Assembly: GCF_000506985.1 (NCBI RefSeq) | Contig: NZ_KI650979.1 | Coordinates: forward strand, 1,488,710 to 1,552,709 | Length of the DNA: 64,000 bases | Direction of reading: 5' to 3' | Origin: Advenella kashmirensis W13003 | GTDB taxonomy: Bacteria > Pseudomonadota > Gammaproteobacteria > Burkholderiales > Burkholderiaceae_B | Shown: in pieces, positions 8,727 to 17,054 of the stretch | Layout: the number at the start of each line of letters is the position of its first letter | Position numbering within the stretch: position 1 is the first letter of the stretch | Program-made: the position numbers and the translations under genes | Notes under the pieces: generated by a model | What the model was told of the DNA's origin: nothing | What the model saw: the letters and a program-made list of their open reading frames with translations, nothing else | Database searches by the model: none

Positions 8727-9239
8727 ATGAAACCCATAACAAAATCTGCGCTGTCAGTTATTTCACTTGTTGTTGCTCTGGCAGGCTGCCAGAGCGTAAA
8801 CAACGCCACTGCACCTGCCGCCGGTACTGCAACGGCCCCTGCACAGGCCGCGGTCCGTCAGCCGGCAGCAGTAAGTGTATTCATGGCGTCCAATGTTGCA
8901 GTCAAGGGGTATCGTCCCCTGCGCCTGAACGATAAGCAGACCATTTATGTAAGTGCACAACCGCTGATTAACAGAAGTCACATCCGGGGGCTGGATGTGG
9001 TGCGCGATACTCAGAACCGCACGTTTGTGAAAATGACCCTCAATCCTCAAGGCGCTGCTTTGCTCAAGACCGTGCCCAAAAACAGGGGGTACGCGACCGT
9101 TGTCGGTGGCCAGCTCGTCTCATTGACGGGAGTGCGCCAGGGTAGCGATTTTCTGTTCAGCGTCGCTAATCAGCAGGCAGCAACGTCTTTGATTCATTCC
9201 ATCGTGCCGCAACCGGCAAGTCAGCCCGCCAAATCCTGA
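8727..9239 (+). CDS. Small lipoprotein with a possible SecD-P1-head-like domain
   Basis: 170 residues from the ATG at 8727 (AAGAGAG just upstream). A signal of about 20 residues ends in LAGC, a clear lipobox, followed by a low-complexity Ala/Pro/Thr linker of about 35 residues. The remaining 110 residues read as an alternating beta/alpha domain; the stretch VKMTLNPQGAALLKTV then YATVVGGQLVSLTGV resembles the periplasmic head of SecD (there: L-P-E-G-A..., then a hydrophobic V-D-G-K-V-V-S). This likeness is by eye only. It stands alone, with no neighbour that suggests a role. Confidence 0.7.
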   Translation: MKPITKSALSVISLVVALAGCQSVNNATAPAAGTATAPAQAAVRQPAAVSVFMASNVAVKGYRPLRLNDKQTIYVSAQPLINRSHIRGLDVVRDTQNRTFVKMTLNPQGAALLKTVPKNRGYATVVGGQLVSLTGVRQGSDFLFSVANQQAATSLIHSIVPQPASQPAKS

Positions 9240-9655
9240 TTCGGCGTCGTTAGATGAGGAATGGCGGCCCCAATGGAAGGTTACCCGTGCCCGGGATTTC
9301 ATTGTGCCGCCTGTCAGGGTTTTGTTTAACGTGCCACTCGCTGACTAACACACTGTTCCTTTCCGGTTCCGTTGATGACATCGTTGGGCGGTGCGATACG
9401 AAACCGGAAAAAACATCATTCATTCCACCATCGGGTCACGCATGATGATCTGACCAACCGTAGCACGGTGGGCAACTCAGCATAATCGCAGCCTGTGACA
9501 GAACAATTCAATCATAATGTGGGTTCCGGCAGGCGTGCATGAACAGAATATTACTATCCGATCATCTTTCATTCATGAATGACCGGATCATGCCCGCATG
9601 ACGTCCGGATTAAATACGCTGCAATTGAACCACCAATGGTGTGGGTGCTGCGATG
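9240..9655. other. Intergenic region with two dyad sequences, no gene seen
   Basis: 416 bp between the lipoprotein gene and the end of the EthD-like gene on the other strand. TTCCGGTT (9361-9368) pairs with AACCGGAA (9402-9409) over a 33-base loop with no T-run on either side. A perfect 14-base palindrome TCATTCATGAATGA lies near 9569-9582. Neither has an obvious partner gene. Confidence 0.4.
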
Positions 9656-9979
9656 TTAATCGCGGGTATCGACCACCACTTCACTGAGTTGCAGAATCGG
9701 AGTCAGATCCGTGTAATTCTTGATATCGCCCAGTATTTCGCTCGCGTGCGGGCCGAATCCGGCCTGGAAATCCTCCGCCGAGTCGCAGAAAATATGGCAC
9801 ATGCCAATATAGGTCGCAGGCGCATCTGGTGTGTCTCCGGCGATTCCTCTGTCTATGGTGTAGTATTGGCAGTACTCGCCCATGCGCTCTTTCAGTAGCG
9901 GCAGATGTTTATCACGATAGTAATCGTGATCGAATCGCGCTCCTGGCGTGTTTGGGTACATTACACTCACTTTGATCAT
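9656..9979 (-). CDS. EthD-family protein
   Basis: 107 residues, the usual length for a single-domain EthD dimeric alpha/beta barrel protein. The family start MIKVSVMYPNTPGARFDHDY, then YRDKHLPLLKERMGEY, is followed by a conserved-looking DSAEDFQAGFGPHASEILGDI stretch. EthD was named from ethyl tert-butyl ether degradation, but most members are small proteins of unknown or stress-linked role. It is a single gene; the next leftward gene upstream (10101) is 121 bp away. Confidence 0.85.
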   Translation of the reverse strand: MIKVSVMYPNTPGARFDHDYYRDKHLPLLKERMGEYCQYYTIDRGIAGDTPDAPATYIGMCHIFCDSAEDFQAGFGPHASEILGDIKNYTDLTPILQLSEVVVDTRD

Positions 9980-10100
9980 GACTGCATCTCCTCGGTTGGT
10001 ATCTTTATTTTTGATAATGGTAGCTCAAAATGTGTCGCATCGACAAATGGTTGTGATGCAGACAACCGCCGGACAGGGTGGTACGTTTACTTCCCCCTTT

Positions 10101-10340
10101 TTAGTGCAAGCCCATAAATTGTTCGGCGACCTGTTGCGTCAGCTTGTGCAGCAGGCGTTCGGTTTGTTGCTGTGTCGCACCTTCATGATGCAGATTACGA
10201 ATAAACACCGATAGCGACTCTTCGATCAGTTTGAACCGTTCATCCGGATCTGGTGCGAACTCCAATCCCGACACATGTTGCACATGGCCGTTATCAAGAC
10301 GTCGCCAGCCGTTGGCTGCGAATTTGGGCAGAGTGCTCAT
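10101..10340 (-). CDS. Hypothetical protein, 79 aa
   Basis: A short, mostly polar protein with no signal or membrane segment. It begins MSTLPKFAANGWRRLDNG and has a helical, charged second half rich in Glu and Gln (residues 35-75). Coding use resembles its neighbours and the frame fills the gap between the EthD gene and the exporter gene on the same strand. I do not recognise a family. Confidence 0.6.
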   Translation of the reverse strand: MSTLPKFAANGWRRLDNGHVQHVSGLEFAPDPDERFKLIEESLSVFIRNLHHEGATQQQTERLLHKLTQQVAEQFMGLH

Positions 10341-10476
10341 GGGCGTCTTCCTTCTGAGAGCGCGGTGGAATAAGGCGAGGTTCGCATTTTACAGGCTTCC
10401 ATTGTACCCAGTTACGCCCGGGGTAGCGGTCGATCCTGTTATTTGCGAACGCCTTGCACGCTTGCTGCCTCGTCGG

Positions 10477-11688
10477 CTATTTCAGACTGTACTCGGTCTT
10501 GGGCAATAAAATCGCCACAATGCCAAGCAGTGGAAGGTAAGCACACACCTGGTACACATAGGAAATACTTGTGGCGTCCGCCAGATGTCCCAGCGCTGCG
10601 GCACCCACGCCGCCCATTCCAAAGGCAAAGCCGAAGAACAGGCCGGCGATCATGCCCGTCTTGCCGGGTACCAGTTCCTGCGCGTAAACCACAATGGCCG
10701 AGAACGCAGAGGCCAGAATCAGGCCGATGATTACAATCAGAATACCCGTCCAGAACAAATTGGCATGCGGCAGAATCAGGGTAAAGGGGGCAACCCCCAG
10801 TATGGAGCCCCAGATGACCCGCTTGCGGCCAATGCGATCACCTATCGGACCGCCTGCGATGGTGCCAACGGCGACTGCCGCCAGAAATACAAACAGGTAC
10901 AGCTGTGAAGTACGCACGGATAGAGAGAATTTTTCTATCATATAGAACGTCAGGTAGCTGCTCATTGAGGCCATGTAGAAATATTTGGAGAACACCAGCA
11001 CGCCCAATACCGCCAGCGCCGCAATGATTTTATTGCGTGGCAGCTCTATGGCATTGGCCGAGCGCCGGGTTCGCAGGGCCAGCAGTTCCCGGTTGCGGCT
11101 GTACCAGCGACCGATTTGCAGCAGTACGAACATGGCGAACAGGGCGGCAACCGAAAACCAGGCTACGCTGCCCTGACCGCGGGGCAATATGATCAGCGCT
11201 GCCAGCAAAGGACCAAGCGCCGATCCCACATTGCCGCCCACCTGAAACAGAGACTGGGCCAGGCCATGCCGTCCGCCCGAGGCCATGCGGGCTATGCGGG
11301 AGGACTCGGGGTGGAACACCGAGGAACCCGTACCGATCAGGATGGCGGCAACCAGCAGGATCGGAAAGGAGGGGGCGACCGAGAGCAACAACAGGCCCAG
11401 CAGGGTGGAACCCATGCCGATGGTCAGCGAATAGGGTTGGGGGTGTTTGTCGGTATAGTGCCCGATCAGTGGCTGCAGCAGTGAGGCCGTAATCTGGTAG
11501 ACCAGAGTAATCAGACCGATTTGTGCGAAACTCAGACTGAAATTGTCCTTGAGCATCGGATAAATGGCCAGCAAAATAGACTGGATCATGTCGTTCATCA
11601 TATGAGCGACACTGATTGCGCCAAGGACTTTGAAAGCGGTGCTGGTCTCGGGGCGGGCGGGGGCGATTGCGGCAGATTCGATCGACAT
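10477..11688 (-). CDS. fsr: MFS exporter, fosmidomycin-resistance (Fsr) type
   Basis: 403 residues from the ATG at 11688, with about twelve membrane helices. Helix I carries the Fsr hallmark HMMNDMIQSILLAIYPMLK, and the loop between helices 4 and 5 holds GSSVFHPESSRIAR. A start further upstream would run through the divergent AraC gene's promoter, so 11688 is preferred. The family exports fosmidomycin and other small drugs with protons. It is divergent from an AraC-type gene whose start lies about 44 bp away, and that regulator probably controls it. Confidence 0.9.
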   Translation of the reverse strand: MSIESAAIAPARPETSTAFKVLGAISVAHMMNDMIQSILLAIYPMLKDNFSLSFAQIGLITLVYQITASLLQPLIGHYTDKHPQPYSLTIGMGSTLLGLLLLSVAPSFPILLVAAILIGTGSSVFHPESSRIARMASGGRHGLAQSLFQVGGNVGSALGPLLAALIILPRGQGSVAWFSVAALFAMFVLLQIGRWYSRNRELLALRTRRSANAIELPRNKIIAALAVLGVLVFSKYFYMASMSSYLTFYMIEKFSLSVRTSQLYLFVFLAAVAVGTIAGGPIGDRIGRKRVIWGSILGVAPFTLILPHANLFWTGILIVIIGLILASAFSAIVVYAQELVPGKTGMIAGLFFGFAFGMGGVGAAALGHLADATSISYVYQVCAYLPLLGIVAILLPKTEYSLK

Positions 11689-11732
11689 TGCGTTCAACTG
11701 GGATATGACACTCGTAATGGCACAGTTTAGCC

Positions 11733-12572
11733 GTGCTAGAATTCCCGGAAGTGCCAATTTTCGTCGAGAAAGTGACAGTGACGCCAATCGTTTCCAGAAG
11801 CATCAACGCTGCCGACTACCAGAACATTCCGCCGGCCGTCGCGGCCATGTCCAAGCAATTCGAGGCAGGCCAGGCCACGGCAATGCATTCGCATCAGCGT
11901 GCACAATTGCTTTTCGCCTCGCGCGGAGTCATTCGGGTCAGCACCGAAAAGGGCTTCTGGCTGCTGCCGCCCCTGCGTGCCCTATGGGTGCCGCCTGGCG
12001 TTCCTCACAGCACGGCTGCCGTTACCCTTGTCGATATGCGTACGCTGTACATCGATGTGGAGGCGGCGCGGCTGTTGTGGCATGGCTGCCAGGTGATCGA
12101 AGTCAGCAATCTGCTGCGCGAACTGATCCTGAGCCTGACGGCAGAACCGGTGGTGTATGCGGAAAACGAACGTGGAGGGCGGCTCGCATCCCTGATCCTG
12201 GCCGAATTGCCTGCCGCCGAGACGGTCGCGACGCAGATTCCCTGGCCTCGCGATCGGCGGCTCGTGTCCATTTGCAGCGCAATTATGGCGCAACCGGGAC
12301 TGACGCGTCCTCTGGATGCATGGGCCGATGCGGCCGGGGCGAGCGAGCGCACACTGATCCGCTTATTCCAGTCGGAACTGGGCATGAATTATCGGCAATG
12401 GCTGCAACAGGTCAGGCTGGCCGACGCGGTATGCCGATTGTCGATGGGCCAATCCATCGGCCGGATTGCCGGTGAGTTAGGCTACCGCAGCCCAAGCGCA
12501 TTCAGCGCCATGTTCCGGCGTGCGCTGGGCACGGCACCCAATTCATATCTGCAGGCCGCCCGGCTGCGTTGA
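11733..12572 (+). CDS. AraC-family transcriptional regulator with N-terminal cupin
   Basis: About 279 residues. A cupin-like sensing domain (HSHQRAQLLFASRGVIRV, then ALWVPPGVPHS, residues 50-95) precedes the paired helix-turn-helix domain (PLDAWADAAGASERTLIRLF, then QSIGRIAGELGYRSPSAFSAMFRRALG). The start is uncertain: GTG at 11733 opens the frame, while GTGs at 11751 and 11773 are possible and the last begins where homology to such proteins usually begins. This subtype often regulates a neighbouring MFS exporter, here the divergent fsr gene. Its last 30 bp overlap the end of the convergent TetR gene. Confidence 0.88.
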   Translation: MLEFPEVPIFVEKVTVTPIVSRSINAADYQNIPPAVAAMSKQFEAGQATAMHSHQRAQLLFASRGVIRVSTEKGFWLLPPLRALWVPPGVPHSTAAVTLVDMRTLYIDVEAARLLWHGCQVIEVSNLLRELILSLTAEPVVYAENERGGRLASLILAELPAAETVATQIPWPRDRRLVSICSAIMAQPGLTRPLDAWADAAGASERTLIRLFQSELGMNYRQWLQQVRLADAVCRLSMGQSIGRIAGELGYRSPSAFSAMFRRALGTAPNSYLQAARLR

Positions 12573-13202
12573 GGTGCGCCGGGCTTCCAGTTCGTCCAGC
12601 GATTGTTCCTGCAACGATTCGGGAAACGCCGAGGTCAGCGTGTCCAGGGCATTCAAGATGCGCTCCCAGCCTTCTTCGGTGCGGATCGGGACGCCCAGAA
12701 ACCGGCTTTCGGTCTTGGCCCGCAGCATTAAATACAGGATGCCGGCAAGCATCACACTGACCGTCGCAGGCATGTCGATGTCGGGGCTGAGCCCATCGAT
12801 CCTATCGATAAACGATCTGGCGGCTTTTTCCCGTCGCTGCGCCAGCCGGGAGGTGACTTCATTGAGTTCCACCAGTTCCCAGCGGCGCACTTCGCGCAGT
12901 GTTTCGTTGCTTGAGAGGGCATCAACCTGCGCGCGCAGCATGTCCAGGACCAGCTGGCGAGGCGTCTGGTCGCTCGATTCGGTCTTCTCGGGCAGGCCGC
13001 GCTGGCCGGTCCAGAAATCCTGTTCCTGCATCCAGCGTAACAGCAGTCCGTCCAACCCGTCGAAATAGCGGTAGATCAGCTCTTTGCTGACACCTGCCCG
13101 GCGGGCGATGGCGTTGACGCCAATACTGCCCATGCCGGCCTCGCGAATCTGCGCTTCGAGGGCCTGAAGAATGTGTTGTTCCGTTTGCTGACGACGCGAC
13201 AT
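12543..13202 (-). CDS. TetR-family transcriptional regulator
   Basis: 219 residues from the ATG at 13202; another ATG 36 bp upstream (13238) is in frame and has a slightly better AGG signal. The N-terminal helix-turn-helix is typical: QHILQALEAQIREAG, VNAIARRAGVSKELIYRYFDG (about residues 8-55). The C-terminal ligand domain is variable and not recognised. It is divergent from hglS across about 215 bp that contain a strong TetR-style palindrome at 13305, so it probably represses hglS, itself, or both. Confidence 0.88.
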   Translation of the reverse strand: MSRRQQTEQHILQALEAQIREAGMGSIGVNAIARRAGVSKELIYRYFDGLDGLLLRWMQEQDFWTGQRGLPEKTESSDQTPRQLVLDMLRAQVDALSSNETLREVRRWELVELNEVTSRLAQRREKAARSFIDRIDGLSPDIDMPATVSVMLAGILYLMLRAKTESRFLGVPIRTEEGWERILNALDTLTSAFPESLQEQSLDELEARRTSTQPGGLQI

Positions 13203-13293
13203 AGGATTCCGTAAGTGTATGAAAACGACATCAATCATGCCTATTGCGCATTCTACAAGAGAAAAACAGTACCGGCGCGCGGTTCGATTCGGC

Positions 13294-13320
13294 TATACTT
13301 CAAAGTGACTAATCGGTCAC
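13294..13320. promoter_or_regulatory. TetR-type operator between tetR and hglS
   Basis: GTGAC (13305-13309) and GTCAC (13316-13320) are perfect inverted arms around TAATCG, a 16-bp site of the size TetR dimers use. A -10-like TATACT (13294-13299) sits immediately before it toward hglS, so bound repressor would hinder transcription start. Confidence 0.65.
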
Positions 13321-13417
13321 ATTTTGATTTTAAACGAAATTCTTCTGAAGATTTGTTTTGTTTCTCGTGAGTGACCGCCACCTTTTTTACTATTGTCTAG
13401 AGAGTTAGAGCTGTCTT

Positions 13418-14803
13418 ATGGAGAATCTCCGTTTCGTGTCGACCGATGAGATCCGTACCCGGTTTTCAACGGCCATGTCCAATATGTACGGGCAGGAAGT
13501 GCCCTTATACCGCGACCTGCTTGATCTGGTTGCCGATGTCAATGCACAGACATTGCAGGCGACCCCGCAGTTGCAGACCAGACTGCAGGCGTCAGGCGAA
13601 ATAGAGCGCCTGAATCCGGAGCGTCATGGCGCGATTCGTCTGGGAACCGCGCAGGAGCTGTCCGGTATCCGCCGCGTTTTTGCCGTTCTGGGGCTGGAGC
13701 CGGTCGGCTATTACGATTTGTCCGTCGCCGGCGTGCCGGTTCATGCCACCGCTTTCCGGCCAGTTACGGATGCGTCGCTCGCCGTCAATCCGTTTCGCGT
13801 GTTTACCTCGCTGTTACGTCTGGAGTTGATTGAAGACGAAGCGTTGCGGGCCAAAGCAGCCGATATCCTGGCGCAACGCTCTATTTTCAGTGACCGTGTA
13901 CTGGCGCTCGCGGACAAGTTCGATGCGCAGGGAGGGCTGGATTCGACCGATGCCGATGAGTTCGTGCGCGAGGCGACAGATATTTTCCGCTGGCACAGTG
14001 AAGCCACTGTCAGTATCGAGACCTATAACCAGCTTTTGTCGGCGCACCGCCTGATTGCAGACGTGGTCTGCTTTAAGGGGCCGCATATTAATCACCTGAC
14101 GCCACGCACGCTGGATATCGATGCGGCCCAGACCGAGATGGTTCGCCGCCGCATTCCGGCCAAGGAATCGATCGAAGGCCCGCCGACACGGCGCCATCCG
14201 ATCCTGTTGCGCCAAACCAGCTTCAAGGCCCTGGAAGAAAACGTGACGTTCGATTCCGGTACAGAAAAAGTGGTCGGTGCGCATACCGCGCGTTTTGGCG
14301 AAATAGAGCAGCGCGGTCAGGCGCTGACACCAAAGGGGCGTGCACTGTACGACCAACTGCTGTTGCGCGCCCGTGAAGCAGCAGAGCAGGCTTCGGTAAG
14401 TTACACCGAGCGGCTGGCGCGGGCGTTCACTGAGTTTCCGGACGATCTGGCGATGATTCGCAAAAATGGCCTGGGCTATTTCCGTTACAGCCTGACTGAC
14501 AAATCAGTCGGTGCCTCCGGTGACGCTTTTGACGGCACGGCAGATATCGAAGCATTGATTGAGGCGGGCCTGGTGCAAGCCGAACCAATCGTCTATGAAG
14601 ATTTCCTGCCGGTCAGCGCTGCCGGTATCTTCCAGTCCAATCTGGGCGGTGATGACCAGAAAAGCTATCAGGCCAGCGCGGCCAAAGCGGCGTTTGAACA
14701 GGCGCTGGGCGCCAAGGTGAACGATGAGTTCGCTCTGTACGAAGCGGCGGAGCAACGCTCACTGGATGAGGTGGCGCGGCAACTTCAAAGCGTCACGGTT
14801 TAA
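13418..14803 (+). CDS. hglS: 2-oxoadipate dioxygenase/decarboxylase (HglS, YdcJ/DUF1338 family)
   Basis: 461 residues, the family length. HglS converts 2-oxoadipate to D-2-hydroxyglutarate with O2 and loss of CO2, using one Fe(II); it completes a bacterial route of lysine catabolism. The residues reported as essential in the Pseudomonas putida enzyme have counterparts here: His70 in ERHGAIRLG with Arg74 close behind, His226 in GPHINHLTPR, and Glu295 in ARFGEIEQRG. It is a single-gene unit, divergent from a TetR regulator. No other lysine-pathway gene lies in the window, so whether lysine or another 2-oxoadipate source feeds it is open. Confidence 0.9.
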   Translation: MENLRFVSTDEIRTRFSTAMSNMYGQEVPLYRDLLDLVADVNAQTLQATPQLQTRLQASGEIERLNPERHGAIRLGTAQELSGIRRVFAVLGLEPVGYYDLSVAGVPVHATAFRPVTDASLAVNPFRVFTSLLRLELIEDEALRAKAADILAQRSIFSDRVLALADKFDAQGGLDSTDADEFVREATDIFRWHSEATVSIETYNQLLSAHRLIADVVCFKGPHINHLTPRTLDIDAAQTEMVRRRIPAKESIEGPPTRRHPILLRQTSFKALEENVTFDSGTEKVVGAHTARFGEIEQRGQALTPKGRALYDQLLLRAREAAEQASVSYTERLARAFTEFPDDLAMIRKNGLGYFRYSLTDKSVGASGDAFDGTADIEALIEAGLVQAEPIVYEDFLPVSAAGIFQSNLGGDDQKSYQASAAKAAFEQALGAKVNDEFALYEAAEQRSLDEVARQLQSVTV

Positions 14804-14908
14804 AACCCAGCCTTGCTGGCGTCGAAGCGGGGGAGGCAAGGGGGCAGTGCCAGGGCCGATACCTTCGTCGCTTCGGCGAGCGGGGGAAACCATATCTGTT
14901 TTGGAATA

Positions 14909-14944
14909 AATAAGAATACATCTTATTACTAATTGTGATACAAT
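14909..14944 (+). promoter_or_regulatory. Fur-like palindrome overlapping the siderophore-transporter promoter
   Basis: AATAAGA (14909-14915) and TCTTATT (14921-14927) form a 19-bp inverted repeat around ATACA, the size and AT-rich character of a Fur box. A -10-like TACAAT follows at 14939-14944, so the palindrome would cover the -35 region. It is upstream of a siderophore ABC operon, where Fur control is expected. Confidence 0.6.
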
Positions 14945-14965
14945 TTTTTGTTGTTTGTCATAGAT

Positions 14966-14998
14966 GCCCGGAATCTGCGAGATGGATCCGGGCTTTTT
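14966..14998 (+). terminator. Terminator-like hairpin between the Fur-like site and the siderophore operon
   Basis: GCCCGGA (14966-14972) pairs with TCCGGGC (14987-14993), followed by five T. It may simply end the hglS transcript, but it lies downstream of the probable iron promoter and 55 bp before the first transporter gene. A second ATCCGGGC copy at 15003-15010 could pair with the same left arm, so alternative structures are possible. Confidence 0.6.
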
Positions 14999-15052
14999 CC
15001 TGATCCGGGCAAGTGTCCGGAGCAGCCCCGATGCTGAAGTGGAGTCTGTCTC

Positions 15053-15988
15053 ATGCCGTTGTTGAAGTTTCAAATTCGTCGCGCGTTGTTGTCTGTTAGC
15101 CTGGTGCTTTTCGCAACGGTTGCTTTCCAGTTGCATGCTTTTCCGTTAAATGTCGAGCATGCCAGTGGCACCACCACGATTGCGGCAGAGCCGAAAAAAA
15201 CCGTGGTCTTTGACCTGGCTTCGCTTGATACGATGCATGCGCTGGGCGTTGAAGCTTCTGCTGTTCCCACAGCAAAGTATGTCAATCAGCTGTCGGCCTA
15301 CGCGAATAAATCCATTCCTAAAGTGGGATCGCTGTTTGAACCTAATTACGAGGCCATCAACGCACTGTCGCCCGACCTGATTATCATCGGCGGGCGCTCG
15401 GCCCCCAAGTACGCCGATCTGGGCAAACTGGCACCTACAATCGATATGACGGTTGACCCGAAAGATCTGATGGGCAGCGTCAAACGCAATACGCTTAAAC
15501 TGGCCGAGATTTTCAACAAACAGGACAAGGCCCGGGAACAACTGAAAAAACTGGACGAATCGGTGGCCACGCTTAAAGAGAAAGCCAAAAATGCCGGTTC
15601 CGGACTGATCATCCTGACTACGGGTGGCAAAATCAGCGCCTATGGCCCGGGGTCCCGCTTCGGCATCCTGCATGATGCCTTCGGCATCACGGCTGCGGCC
15701 CCCAATCTGTCCGCGTCCAATCACGGACAGGCCGTGTCCTTCGAGTTTATCTACAAAACCGACCCGCAATGGCTTTTTGTGATTGACCGTGATGGCGCAA
15801 TTGGTCGCGAAGGCGTCGCCGCCAGCCAGTTGCTGGACAACGAGCTGATGCACAAGACGGCCGCCTGGAAAAACAAACGCATTGTTTATCTGAATGCCAT
15901 GGACTGGTATCTGCTGGGCAGCGCGGGCCTGACTGCCATGCAGCAGAATGTGGATCAGTTGATTACTGTGCTGGACGGCAAACAATAA
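15053..15988 (+). CDS. Siderophore ABC transporter periplasmic binding protein (FatB/CeuE/YclQ type)
   Basis: 311 residues with a cleavable Sec signal (hydrophobic core residues 10-25, ending near LHAFP) and no lipobox, so it is soluble in the periplasm. The helical-backbone type III receptor fold is evident: VVFDLASLDTMHALGV, then INALSPDLIIIGGRSA, TLKLAEIFNK, GRFGILHDAFG-like segment and a C-terminal VYLNAMDWYLLGSAGL. Relatives bind catecholate or mixed siderophores such as petrobactin and enterobactin fragments. It leads a four-gene operon with two permeases and an ATPase. Confidence 0.92.
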   Translation: MPLLKFQIRRALLSVSLVLFATVAFQLHAFPLNVEHASGTTTIAAEPKKTVVFDLASLDTMHALGVEASAVPTAKYVNQLSAYANKSIPKVGSLFEPNYEAINALSPDLIIIGGRSAPKYADLGKLAPTIDMTVDPKDLMGSVKRNTLKLAEIFNKQDKAREQLKKLDESVATLKEKAKNAGSGLIILTTGGKISAYGPGSRFGILHDAFGITAAAPNLSASNHGQAVSFEFIYKTDPQWLFVIDRDGAIGREGVAASQLLDNELMHKTAAWKNKRIVYLNAMDWYLLGSAGLTAMQQNVDQLITVLDGKQ

Positions 15989-16052
15989 TCATGGGCTGCT
16001 TGTGGGTTCCAGTGCAAGCGCGCCGAGTGCTTGACGCCCTGGCAGAACGTCC

Positions 16053-17054
16053 GTGACTGCGGGCCGTCAGCATCAGTCAGGTCGCGGGCCGGTCGGGCCG
16101 ATACTGACCTGTGCACTTGCCCTGCTGTTGTGCTGCCTGTTTGTCGTCAGTCTGTTTCTCGGGGCGGGCGACATGTCGTTTTCGGCATTGTGGCAATGGG
16201 ACAGTGAGGCCTGGCAATTGTTGCTCATCAGCCGTCTGCCGCGTGCCATTGCACTGGTGCTGGCCGGGACCTCGCTTGCGGTCGCGGGGCTGATCATGCA
16301 AATGCTGGTGCGCAACCGGTTTGTCGAACCCTCCACTGCGGGTACCGTCGAATCGGCCACCATGGGTATTCTGGCCGTTACACTCCTGGCCCCGGGTATT
16401 CCGGTGATCGGCAAAATGCTGGTCGCCGCCCTGTTTGCGCTGGCCGGTACTGCACTGTTTCTACTGATTCTCAAACGTGTTCCCTTGCGCTCACCTTTTC
16501 TGGTGCCGGTCGTCGGGCTGGTGCTGGGCGGCGTGATCCAGGCGGTTACCACTTTCTTTGCCTATCAGCATGATCTTCTGCAGGCTCTGCATACCTGGAC
16601 CATGGGTGATTTTTCGGGCGTGCTGCGCGGCAGGTACGAGCTGTTATGGGTGGCCTTTGCGCTGTCTTGCGTTGCCTATTTTGCCGCAGACCGGTTCACG
16701 GTCCTGGGCATGGGTGAGCAGTTCACGACCAATCTGGGCCTCAATCACAAACGTCTTATGCTGATTGGCATGGTCATTGTCTCTGCGATCAGCGCCGTAG
16801 TTGTAGTGACAGCCGGCAGCGTGCCGTTCCTGGGCTTGCTCGTTCCCAATGTTGTCAGTCTGGTCTTCGGCGACAATATGCGTCGCTCCCTGCCCTGGGT
16901 GGCCTTTCTGGGTGCCCTGTTTGTGCTGGCCTGCGATATTGTGGGCCGCCTCATTATTTATCCGCATGAAATTCCCATCGGGACGGTGGTCGGCGTTGTT
17001 GGCAGCGGGCTGTTTCTGTATCTACTTTTGAACAGGCGTACCCGTGTTGCCTAA
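16053..17054 (+). CDS. Iron-siderophore ABC transporter permease (FecCD family), first subunit
   Basis: 333 residues, starting with GTG at 16053. Eight to ten membrane helices are visible, with the FecCD landmarks LPRAIALVLAGTSLAVAGLIMQ and NRFVEPSTAGTVESATMG early, and SVPFLGLLVPNVVSLVFGDN late. It forms a heterodimeric channel with the next gene product. The following gene overlaps it by 11 bp. Confidence 0.93.
   Translation: MTAGRQHQSGRGPVGPILTCALALLLCCLFVVSLFLGAGDMSFSALWQWDSEAWQLLLISRLPRAIALVLAGTSLAVAGLIMQMLVRNRFVEPSTAGTVESATMGILAVTLLAPGIPVIGKMLVAALFALAGTALFLLILKRVPLRSPFLVPVVGLVLGGVIQAVTTFFAYQHDLLQALHTWTMGDFSGVLRGRYELLWVAFALSCVAYFAADRFTVLGMGEQFTTNLGLNHKRLMLIGMVIVSAISAVVVVTAGSVPFLGLLVPNVVSLVFGDNMRRSLPWVAFLGALFVLACDIVGRLIIYPHEIPIGTVVGVVGSGLFLYLLLNRRTRVA

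Noticed and set aside
9361-9409. TTCCGGTT/AACCGGAA hairpin as a terminator
   Set aside because: 33-base loop and no T-run in either direction.
11030-11806. 258-codon open frame on the minus strand overlapping fsr
   Set aside because: A different frame of the fsr coding region; the Fsr membrane protein is clearly the real product.
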